DNA from: Entomortierella parvispora
Lineage: Eukaryota; Mortierellomycota; Mortierellomycetes; Mortierellales; Mortierellaceae
Length of the DNA stretch: 64,000 nt
Direction of reading: 5' to 3'
NCBI GenBank assembly: GCA_963573315.1
Contig: OY752141.1
Location: 744,001 to 808,000, forward strand
A model generated the notes under the pieces. That model saw only the letters and a program-made list of their open reading frames with translations. It had not been told where the DNA came from and made no database searches. The position numbers and the translations under genes were made by a program. Shown here piece by piece: positions 12,433 to 21,700 of the stretch (position 1 is the stretch's first letter; each line of letters begins with the position of its first letter).

Positions 12433-12557
12433 TTTACCTCTTGAAAAGTTCGTTTCGGACGAGAAATCGCATATATATTGGCTGTTGTATATCGAGTTTG
12501 CTTTCTTTTTTCTTGGAGATGACAGGAAGAGGGGGGGTTTCTTATTTTTTTGCAGCC

Positions 12558-12574
12558 GGGGCCCCAGGGGCCCC
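12558..12574. repeat. GC palindrome (two GGGGCCCC units)
   Basis: GGGGCCCCAGGGGCCCC is two perfect 8-base palindromes separated by one A, forming a strong hairpin in otherwise AT-rich DNA. It lies between the small minus-strand gene and the tRNA gene, 90 bases upstream of the tRNA. Confidence 0.8.
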
Positions 12575-12663
12575 GCGGGAGGGCTCCTTTTAAAGGAATG
12601 GAATTTTCGACTCATAATGGTAGGATAGTGATGAAAAAAAATCATACCTAAAACAGAAAATCA

Positions 12664-12735
12664 TCCTAATTGGTCCAGTGGTCAGGATTCCTCGCTTTCA
12701 CCGAGGCGGCCCGGGTTCGAACCCCGGATTGGGAA
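12664..12735 (+). tRNA. tRNA-Glu (anticodon UUC)
   Basis: A 72-base cloverleaf. The acceptor stem pairs TCCTAAT with ATTGGGA (one G-T pair). The anticodon stem CCTCG/CGAGG encloses loop CTTTCAC with anticodon TTC at 12697-12699. The T arm carries GGTTCGAACC. No intron is seen and CCA is not encoded, as expected in eukaryotes. A T-containing run (CTTTCTTTTG) follows and may serve for Pol III termination. Confidence 0.95.
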
Positions 12736-12955
12736 CTTTCTTTTGCTCTTTTGGTATCGCTCTCATCCTTTCCTTTTGCACTCCCGCATCCACACACCAC
12801 ACCACACGCCGCTGCTTAGTCTAACACCCATCTTTACTTTTTGTTTCACGCAAAGACAGGGAAGTCCTGTCCTCAGTGTGAGCATCTTTTTACTTTGTTC
12901 CATGTAGTGCAAGATATTGGCGCCAAGAAGGATCGCGTCTGGTCATTGCATCAAA

Positions 12956-13134
12956 TCAGGCTGTAGTGTATCTGTGCGTATTGTGAGCAGGATTGAAAGT
13001 GTGCGAAACAAAAGAGCGAAAACTACGTACTGGATGGCAGTTGCTGCGGTATTGCCAATGACTTTTGCAGTGAACAACCAATTCCGTGCAAAATAAGCGT
13101 CGCTCTTGTGAAAGTAACGCCGCTTGTGGGTCAT
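12956..13134 (-). CDS. Possible spliced microprotein (39 residues)
   Basis: Exon 13134-13031 encodes 34 residues from an ATG: a basic start (MTHKRRYFHK) and a mildly hydrophobic stretch around FARNWLFTAKVIG. It ends at a GTACGT donor. A CACAG acceptor 59 bases on leads to five codons and TGA. Unspliced, the frame runs to 63 residues with a more hydrophobic tail. I do not recognise it. A basic, weakly hydrophobic peptide of this size would suit a mitochondrial or membrane microprotein, but that is speculation. Confidence 0.25.
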
Positions 13135-14479
13135 GGGATACAGATGCTTTGATCGGCTTGTCTAGACAACCACACCTTTCTCCGAGTCAGCTTCTTCCAC
13201 ACGGCTATCTTTCCAGAGTGTCTCAATGATGCAATGATGCAAATGGTACGATTGCTCCTAGTTCTTATCGAACTAACTACCGAGCCGTTCTGACGATGAC
13301 AGTTCAAAAAGTAGGTTTACCTCTCCAGCAAAAAAGGAAGGCTCGTGTCTGAAAAAATGTACCTTCGCGCGTGTGGCAGTGTGAGGCACAAGCAGCAGGA
13401 ACGTTTCCTCAACTCCAACTCGACACTTCTTTCCAGTAATCGTCCTTTCCCTGTCACAAAAGAATGCCTTTGGTCCACATATCTGACCACCATACATCTG
13501 ACCATCCCTATCGTGGAGTCCAATGGATGATCTTTCTCTGTCACTTTTCCTATTCCCTGGTTAACACTTCGATCCTGGTGTATAGTCTTGGTGGTCTCTT
13601 TCACCATCAGTTTGATTGGCAACTTGGTGTTAGTCTTGAGAACAGACGCTGCCCGTTTATTTGGTCGTTTCTGGCCCCAGAAAAGCATCTCAAACTGGAA
13701 AGGTCATCAGCGTAGATCTCTAGATCACCCCGAACAGGGTTGTCCATGCCTGAGAGCCGCTTGCGTTTCGAGAAGGGTTGGAACAAGTGGTATGGTCATC
13801 AAGAAATGAACAAACCCATTTCTTATGGTCTTCAAGACAATTCCGAGAAGACTGGTTAAGAACAAAGAGCAACTGGAGCTTTCATCTATTCCCCCATTGA
13901 TATATCCTCCTCACCATCGACTCTCTTCATTACCTTCCCTGCCCCCCCCCCCCCTCAATTGGTTAATGCTATACTATGTAGTTGCCAGTCAATTGCTGCG
14001 AATACCAGTTGGCTTCCTTGGGCGACTCTTCAATCGCAATAAATTTCTCTCCAAGCGTTACACTATCCTCCTTTCAAATTATGGTTATAGTAAGACTCGT
14101 AAAACTCGTCAAGTCCGAATCAGCTCCGTCATTGGAAGAGTAAGGTCCCATCGTATGAGCAAAATAATAAAGTTTTTCGTTTCCCAAAGAAAAAAAATCC
14201 AGAAAACAGGGGTTTCAATGGTTCATCGCAGGTTGTGGCTGATATCCTGATCTCTGTTTTATTCAGATGGCAATATAAATGTTTTTTCTGAACGTCTCAA
14301 GGGTCAGCCTCCATGGCGGCACGTTGGAGGGTCACAAATGTCAAAAAAAAAAAAGAAAAAAGAAAAAAGGACTCAGAGCTTCGTCCTTATCAGCGCGACG
14401 GGCAATTCTCCATCCAGAGGGGATTGTCCGAAGTTGGGGCTGTCTAGTTGGGGTTCAGCACAAACAGTGTCGCATGTTA
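13135..14479. other. Spacer with one unassigned minus-strand frame
   Basis: A minus-strand frame starts at ATG 13688 and stays open for 123 codons to 13317. It is basic, lacks a recognisable domain and sits behind an acceptor-like CCTTTCCAG. I cannot join it to other exons and do not call it. The rest is short frames and homopolymers. Confidence 0.35.
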
Positions 14480-16100
14480 TCATGAAGGTTGTGTCGTAGA
14501 CTGTGATTGCTGTTGTTGCTGCGATTGCGGAGATGTGGGCTGGCTTCCTTTTTTAAGAGCGTGGAGCATGGCCGGTACTGCTTCCTCGCTGTAATCCTTC
14601 CAGATGTTATAGAGCGATAATATTTCCTGTGTAATTTCAATGATCTAAGAAAACATATAGCAAAATATCCAAGGTATTAGTTGAGTAGTCCCAGCAAGTT
14701 TTTGTACCAGTGATCCGACTTGTGGTAAACAGCACGGACAGAAGACAAAAATAACAACATACGTCTTCGATCTCCACATTTAGGTCTGCGAACCATTGGA
14801 CCATGTTCCGATTGTTGATGCCGTGGCCCTCAGTGTTGGGTATATTACTGTGATGGCCGGACTTTTTGGTCGCCATACTGTGGAGCTGAGAGTGTAGGTG
14901 CATGTTGCTGTGAGTATGCGAGATACTTCCTCCTGAAGGGTCGTCATTGAGACTACTGCCGAGAGTATTACTGCTGTTGTTCTCAACATATCGCTCAGCG
15001 TGTACCACACAAATAATGTACAGCGCCGCAAGGGCAATCAAGTGTGGCGCGTAGAGCAGGCAGACGTCTGTCCTATATGAATCATTTAGCACGAACCTAG
15101 TGGTCGAGCCAAAGCATTAGCGAACTGCTAGCCTGCCTTATACATTACTATGCTGAACAAACGAATGGGATTACCCCTCACGTACCAAGCCGTTTGCAGA
15201 TTTGACTCTTCCATTCGAAGCTCCCTGGCGATGAGGGTGAGGTCCCGATACGGATGGTATACGATCAAATAAAACTCTAGTTCCTCTAACAAGTAAAACT
15301 CGAACTCTGCGACTTTGGACGTGTCATAGTCGAATCCTCCTAGATCTAAAAAATTAGCAGGAGGGCAATCAGTCTCGATGAATTGTCCATCTTTCCCTGA
15401 GTTGAGTCGTCAAGATCCAGGACATCTTTCAAATTGTAAACGACTCATTACTTGCTAGTGCGTGTTTCATTTCCGTGATAATATTCTTGATGTGCTGAGG
15501 GCATTCTTCAATTTTGCATGCCAGGTATATACATGTTGCAGCCACTAATGACGGATCTGTGGAGCGGACGCTGTTTCTACAAAATTTGTCAAAAAACATA
15601 GGACGTTGAGTGCGATGATATCGAAGATCAGATCACAAAGCAGTCGAGTGCTTACTTTGTGTAGAATCGCTTGAAGTAAACGATGGCTGTGGCAATGACC
15701 TGTTGCCGGAACTGTAGCCGTTTCCCAATCTTTCCAATGACTACCAGGAAGAGTTGATGATAGTTAGTGGCGTGTCCAGTTTTTCTTTCTTCGAGGCTCA
15801 TATTGGGTTTTTTTTGAGACATTGGAATGCAACGTACGGTTGTAGTACCACATCTTGATTTTCGTTAGAGTAGCAATGTCTACATATTCTAGGTCCTCAG
15901 CCATTGCCTCCGCCAGCTGTCTGCGATCCAGAATCCAATGAGTTCTAGAGCATGAGCAGAGCACCAAAGAGAGAGGGAGATGGCAAGTTAGAAACGACGG
16001 ATATTACGATGGCAATGCAATGCTGATGGCCAGGGCCGAGCCATCCAGAAAAAAGAAATCACACGTACGAGTGCGAGGATGTCCAAAAGTTTGCGGCCAT
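14480..16100 (-). CDS. SSN8: Cyclin C (Mediator CDK8-module cyclin)
   Basis: Seven exons on the minus strand: 16100-16069, 15944-15838, 15740-15656, 15576-15452, 15345-15186, 15096-14763, 14644-14480. They total 335 residues and all phases agree. The N terminus MAANFWTSSH and WILD match the cyclin C start (animal form: AGNFWQSSH, WILDK). The first cyclin box contains RQQVIATAIVYFKRFY and IYLACKIEE. VYHPYRDL is the cyclin C hallmark between boxes, and the second box includes NDSYRTDVCLLY. An insertion of about 65 Ser/His/Asn-rich residues interrupts the second box before the QWFADLNVEIEDV segment, and the tail is Gln-rich. Cyclin C pairs with Cdk8 (Srb10/Ssn3) in the nuclear Mediator kinase module, which mostly represses stress and nutrient genes. 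Confidence 0.92.
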
Positions 16101-16285
16101 GTTTCCGAGAGTGAGTTGAAGTGAAAGATGCGGAGTGAAGGCCCTGAAGGGCGTCCTTTGCCCAAAGCGCAGAGGCATCCATGACACGTCACGTGAGTAG
16201 GACAGCCTCTCAGATTGCATTCGCGCATGCGGTGGTGCCACCTCTTCTCTTTTAACCAAAAATCACGACTGCAAACCATTAACGT

Positions 16286-16294
16286 CTTATATAC
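16286..16294 (-). promoter_or_regulatory. TATA-like element upstream of cyclin C
   Basis: GTATATAAG on the minus strand, about 190 bases upstream of the cyclin C ATG. Position and sequence fit a TATA box, but no transcription start is known. Confidence 0.35.
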
Positions 16295-16303
16295 TCTTCT
16301 GAG

Positions 16304-16626
16304 CTATATGGCGGGCGCATCTACATCGTCGACAGACTTCGTTTGTAGCTGGCTAATTCCGTGTTGAGAAAAGTCGCGGACTAGAGTTTTGGGGGATTTC
16401 TGATTGTCACAGGAAAGGATGAAAAGGCGTCTCTCGACTTTGTATGCCAAGATGGCAATTGCTGTTCGCGAGTTCGCGTCTTACCCAAGCATGCCACACT
16501 CGTCACTACCTGGCAGCGCAGATCTCTCCACCTCAACTCCATCTCAGAGTCTGTATTTGAGCCATGATCCTCATCAATGTCGACACCCTTGACCAACTCC
16601 TCACCAGGAAACACGCTGGATATCAT
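16304..16626 (-). CDS. Hypothetical small two-exon gene (72 residues)
   Basis: ATG at 16626. Exon 16626-16485 encodes 47 residues (MISSVFPGEELVKGVDIDED, then acidic and mixed sequence) and ends at GTAAGA. A 104-base intron ends in CTCTAG, and exon 16380-16304 adds 25 residues to a TAG. Splice signals and phase agree. No family is recognised. It ends just upstream of the cyclin C TATA-like site on the same strand, so it could also be part of a cyclin C leader. Confidence 0.28.
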
Positions 16627-17748
16627 GGAGCAGCTACCTCAGAGACCGCCGACCCCTCCGCCCCGCTAGCACGGTGTTCTTTTTTTATGTTCTGTCCTTG
16701 CTAATCTCAACGATGCGACAGTACGCCAAGCCGAACCATGACAGGTCCACCTTGCCTGATGATTATGACCCGTTCCTCTAGGTAATCGTTGAAGAAGGAT
16801 CCAAAGGCAGAGGCGCAAGAGAGCCAGATTAGATTGCTAGTGCTTTATCCAAACAATACAATACATATTGCATCGGAGTCTTCAGCACTCAGCATTGTGC
16901 AACACAGATATCTGTCAGCGGTAGCTATTACCGGCATCTGATTACCGGGGGGACACAATAATCAGGGCTTTCTACAGGCTGCAGAGTACTTCTAAAAACA
17001 GGAAAGAGGAAAAAGTAGCGAAGGCATGTAAAACATCCAAGCGACGCAGGAGATTTTGTTGGTAACGGAGCCCCCCCCCAGGTTTTCCTCAGTGAGATGT
17101 TTGAAAGGTCACAGGAATCAAAGAAGGGGTGGTGGTCATGAGAAGAACTATACATGAGAGGCACTCGTGCACTAAAGCAGTGTGTGGTATCCTGGGGTCT
17201 CGCATGGTGCTCGATGTAATAACTTTAGATGCCTCTAGGCACCTTTGAGCTTACCATCCTCAATGTCCCCCAGTTAGTGTGAAAAGACTTTTGGCATCCC
17301 ACTTTCTCACTTCGACGGGAGGAGTGGGTGAGGATATCCAGCCAAAGAGTTCGTGTGCTCTTTGGGGAGGTGAATCGTGGACATGCGGGGACTTTTTATT
17401 TTCATCCTTCACAAACAGGCCCTGTTTGAGATGACAATTCCTTCAACAATGACTCCGCCCAAACTCCTCCACCGTCTGACAAATGGCAACGACGCCACCC
17501 TGGATTTTGGCACGGTGGCGTTTCTTTTTTACCTTTTCTCCTTCTGGCTTATTACACACCGCAAGGGGTTTATTACACCCGGTGCGCAACGCTTATTTTT
17601 GTTCTCTCAGTTTGTTTTCTTCCCCTCTTCCTCTTCTACCATCCACCGTCGATTCTCTCTCCCTTCCTTTCCACTGTACGTCTCTCCCTCCCCTCTCTCC
17701 CTCTCCATTTCTTCATTCGTCCCCATTCCGCAGACTGATCACTTCTGC
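16627..17748. other. Spacer and leader upstream of the MFS gene
   Basis: No gene recognised from 16627 to about 17370. From 17590 to 17745 the + strand is strongly CT-rich, a typical leader here. The frame of the MFS gene is open upstream from about 17380 with in-frame ATGs. A longer N terminus is therefore formally possible but would be encoded by leader-like sequence. Confidence 0.5.
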
Positions 17749-19816
17749 ATGGCGGACCTGAAACACACAGAGTCATCTCTTGAAGATGCAGCCTCTCATC
17801 CCCACCATACCCACCATGTCGTCGAGGACCTTCACAACGACCCAGACGGCACAATCACCTCTGTCGGCAAGGTTGAGGTTGAAGAGGATCAATTGGGTGA
17901 AAAATCGTCCATCCCCTATCCTACCAGTACCAATAAGCTGGGATACTGGGAGAGTCGTTTTATGATTAGCCCTCCTGTCAATGGCGATCCTCGGGAAGAG
18001 CTCTCGAGAGTGCGCAAGGGCATCATCCTTGCCGTCATCTCCCAAGCTGGGTGCCTAGGTGGCTTCTCCAGTACAATCTACGTATGTCTACTATATCTAC
18101 TATCTTTATCTTGCCTTGCTGTGCTGTCGGACGTTTACACACCAAATCTGATAAGATGAGGGCGTTGAACGGTCAATGGTCCACCTTTTTTTTATTTCTC
18201 CTATTTTGGGGCGGATCGACAAAAAAAAAAAAAAATAACTGCCCGATCCAGCTGCCTCCACTCGCTCGTTACTGAAAACTGGTACCTTTCTTTTTTGTGC
18301 TCCTACTTTGCTGCTCATCTGCATGCAATAGTTCCCATCTCTCGTACAAATCACCAAGGACCTCAATGCTTCGCAGACCACTATCAATGCTTCCGTCTCT
18401 CTCTTCATTCTCTTCATGGGTGTCAGTCCGCTTTTGACCTCGACAATCTCTGATCGATTCAAGATTCGTCGTGTTCTTTACATTGCGTTCACCACGATCT
18501 TTGCTTTGGCATCCTTGGGCGGAGGATTTACAAAGAATGCCCCATCTCTCATCATTGCCCGTATCTTCCAGGCTGTTGGATCCAGTGGTGCTTCTGTCTT
18601 GGGAGCAGGATCCGTCGCTGATATCTATGTAAGTTATGGCTCCATTTGCACACTGCAACGATTGTGTGCGAGATGGCGCAATCGATGTGTACAATTAGCC
18701 AGAACTTCACTAACCATCTGCTGTACTCCTTCATCCTCCTCCTTTCCAGCTGCCCACTGAGCAAGGAACCGCTATGGGACTCATGTTCTTGGGTCAATTC
18801 TTGGGACCTGTATTGGGACCACCAATCGGTGGTCTTCTCGCTGAAGCATTTGGCTGGCAATCAACCTTTTTCTTCATGGCAATTGTCAGTGCTATTGTCA
18901 TTCTCGAGCTTTTTTTCCTCCTGCCCGAGACCTACCGCCAGGAGCCCGAGGCCTTGGCTGAAGAGCAAAGACGAAAGGCTGAGGCTGAAGCTGCCAAGGC
19001 AAGTGGTGCTATCGTCGAAGCGCCTGTTAAAAAGGGCTATAACCCATTCAAGGCCGTGATGCTCCTCAAATACCCCGTCGTGCTCTTGTCCTCTATCGAG
19101 ACAGGCATGATCTTTGCCTTGATGTTCTCCAGTAAGTAATTCGCCATGATCATGCAAACCTACTTGAAATATCTTGAACTAGTCACTAATACGTCGCCTC
19201 TTTCTCGATCCTGCTTCTAATAGTTGAAACGATCACACCTGTGCTGTACACAGACTTCTATGGTTTGACAGAAGCTCAGGTTGGATACACGTACCTGTCT
19301 GCTGGTTTTGGAAGTATCTTTGGGTCGATGCTTGGTGGTCGTCTCTCCGATCTGTCGTTGAAGAGAGCAAAGGCAAAGAGAGCCAATGGCGAGTCTCTTC
19401 TGGAGGATCGACTCTCTACCAACATGTGGGTCGCCGGATTTGTCATTGTTCCTTTGGGATCCCTTTTGTTTGGCTGGGGAGCTGAGAAGCACCTGAACAT
19501 TGCAGCACCCATTGTGGGTTTTGGTATTTATAACTTTGGCATGGCTCAGGTTCTGTCAGCTGGTGCAGCCTATATGGTCAATTGTATCCCTGGCCAGGGA
19601 TCCTCAGCAATGGCCGCTGCCAACCTTCTGAGAATGATCTTGGCCTGTATCTTCTCGTTGATTGCGCAGATCATTGTTGACCACGTTGGTTATGGATTCT
19701 ATGGTTTAATCCAAGCCATCCTTAATATTAGCTGCATGCTCTTGTTCTTTATTGTCAAGCTGCGTGGACCCGGCATGCGTGCACATGCCGCCAAGCAGGA
19801 GGAGTTGTTGTCGTAG
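17749..19816 (+). CDS. Major facilitator superfamily exporter (DHA1-like)
   Basis: Four exons (17749-18081, 18332-18628, 18750-19131, 19224-19816), 534 residues. A hydrophilic His- and acid-rich N terminus of about 85 residues precedes about 12 membrane segments. SDRFKIRR after the second segment is motif A of the N half, and GGRLSDLSLKRAK is the matching loop of the C half. GPVLGPPIGG at about 229-238 is motif C, typical of drug:H+ antiporters. A long charged central loop (EALAEEQRRKAEAEAAK) divides the halves. Fungal relatives such as Tpo1, Qdr and Flr1 export drugs, polyamines or organic acids at the plasma membrane or vacuole; the substrate cannot be told from sequence. The start ATG follows a CT-rich leader. 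Confidence 0.85.
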
Positions 19817-20532
19817 AAACATCGCTACTTTTCTTCGTTTACACCTGTTACCCTCTCCTCTCATCTACTTTTATATAATCTGGCACCCTATCTTGCATTA
19901 CACCTCTTATAGATCGCATTGAAAAAAAGACTAAAGATACGCGACAATCGTATTGTTCTCTATTTTTGGGATGTGTTTGTTTGTTCAGTTTGACACTGCA
20001 CCCGAGGATTGAAAGGAAGGCCCAGAGTTCGATTGCCTTTTTCTTCTGCCCCTATCGTCTCTTGCATTCCTGCTATTGTGACCGTGCTTGCATTGCCACT
20101 CCCCTTCCCTCGACAGAAGACAAAACCATGCTTATTTTGGTTTGGGTTGACCCGCCCAAAAGAAAAAAAAGTGCGTCAGCCCAGCCTAGGGCTGTGAGAC
20201 TTGGGCAAGACTCTGGTTCTCTTTTGACAGTGCCACCCCTGCGGACTTACATCTCTTTTGCCAGGACGAACTGGGACGGGAAAAGTGGCGTCTTTTTGCT
20301 CAGGGGGGGGGGGGGGGGATTGCTACTGTCGAAAGACTTTTAAGGGACTCTTATAAATACCACGATTTTTTGCTCCCGTCCCGAACCTGACAGTTTCTCG
20401 ACACCTTCCCCCCTTCGCTATCGTTCATATCAATACCTTGAACGACTCTTCCTCTACTTTCTCTGCCTTTTGAACACAAAACAAGAGACCATCGACATCC
20501 GGCTCAATCTCCTTAAGCACGCCAGTACAGCC
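19817..20532. other. Spacer between the MFS and four-helix genes
   Basis: No gene seen. It contains a G run at 20305-20319, a TATA-like site at 20352-20359 and a CT-rich leader from about 20370. Confidence 0.6.
20352..20359 (+). promoter_or_regulatory. TATA box (TATAAATA)
   Basis: TATAAATA about 175 bases upstream of the ATG of the four-helix membrane protein gene. The same octamer precedes the chitinase gene. A functional role is inferred from sequence and position only. Confidence 0.5.
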
Positions 20533-21304
20533 ATGTCACACAATTCACCAAACCGCAGCCACTGCTGCTTCTGTATCCCCTACCGTTTTGCAGTTGCCAT
20601 CTTCTCCATCCTCTCCTTGGCGTTTGGTGCTGCCACTCTTTGGAATGTGTTGAGAACCGGATCCAAATTCACTGGTAAGTTTAAGAGACAAAAGGAAAAA
20701 AAAAAAAAAACTGGCAGATCTTCGTTCTAGCATCAGCTAATCCGTCTCTGTCCAACGTGTTTTCTCCGTCTCTTTTTGAACGAGAGTAGATTCTACTTCC
20801 AAAATCGGAGCCTATGTAACCACGGGCGTGTATGGTCTGTTGGGTGTGTGCGGTCTGGTCTCTGTCTTTTTCAAACGGTATGCACTGGCCAAGAACTTTT
20901 CGGTTCTCTGGTGGACGGTGACGATTCTGACCACGATCTTGGGTGTTGTCGGAACCGTGATCTTGGCAACGGGAGCAAAGATTCAGGTCAAGGATCTTTG
21001 CCAGGCGGACCTCTTGGAGGATGACCACTCGGGCAAGTACTCGAACCCGAATGGAGGTGGACTTCAATTGGCGAACGATGTCAACGATTGCTTCAAGTGG
21101 ACCATGATCTTTGCTGGAGTGGCCACGGCGGTCGAGTTCTTGATCATGAGCGTGGGTGGGTTCGTGGCTAGCCGGTACACACGCGAAGTCAAGTTTGAGC
21201 GGGAAGGGCTGAGTTATGTTTATGGACAAGGCTATCTTCAGCCCCAAGCGCCCGTGCCCTCAGCCCATCCATACACCCACCCCTACACCAAAGCTGATTA
21301 TTGA
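20533..21304 (+). CDS. Four-transmembrane-segment membrane protein, unknown function
   Basis: Two exons (20533-20674, 20790-21304; 115-base intron, phase 1), 218 residues. Four hydrophobic segments lie at about 17-40, 52-74, 83-108 and 147-173. The N terminus has a CCFC cysteine cluster that could be palmitoylated. A loop of about 40 residues with two cysteines (KDLCQADL, NDCFKW) joins segments 3 and 4 and could carry a disulphide. The C-terminal tail is Pro/Tyr/His-rich. The topology resembles tetraspan families such as MARVEL, Sur7 or tetraspanins, but no CCG tetraspanin motif is present and I cannot place it. A TATAAATA box upstream suggests a well-defined promoter. Confidence 0.8.
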
Positions 21305-21700
21305 AGATCTTTTCAAATCGTATTCCCGAATAAAAAATATCGTTTATTATTATTACTACCATTTTTATTAAGGTTTTGGCAGACATGCCTCCACTCCACA
21401 GGGGCACAGTGACTTTATCAATCCCACGCGCGTCATGGAGCGAAATAGACCAAAATCCAGGAGAAGGGCTGGAAAAATCGAAACGAAAAGAGGGGCGTCT
21501 CTTCATGAAGCATTTCCATTGCCTGCTACATTGCCTGCATGGGTGGCATTTCGACATTTCGCCGTTTATTCCCATATCACGTTTCCACTTTAGTTCTCAT
21601 TCCTTTTCTTTTTTTTCTTCTTTTTCAAACTCTTCTCCAATACACATACCCCTTCCGTTGCGACGTTGCATAATAAGCAAAGACAAAACAACCATTCGCC
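21305..21700. other. Spacer upstream of the GH3 gene
   Basis: No gene seen. AT-rich 3' region of the preceding gene (ATTATTATTACTACC) followed by a T- and C-rich leader from about 21590. Confidence 0.6.

Noticed and set aside
13317-13688. 123-codon minus-strand frame with ATG start
   Set aside because: No family, no splice partners in phase and no supporting context; noted only in the spacer entry.
17380-17748. N-terminal extension of the MFS transporter from an upstream in-frame ATG
   Set aside because: Most of it is encoded by the pyrimidine-rich leader and has no MFS similarity.
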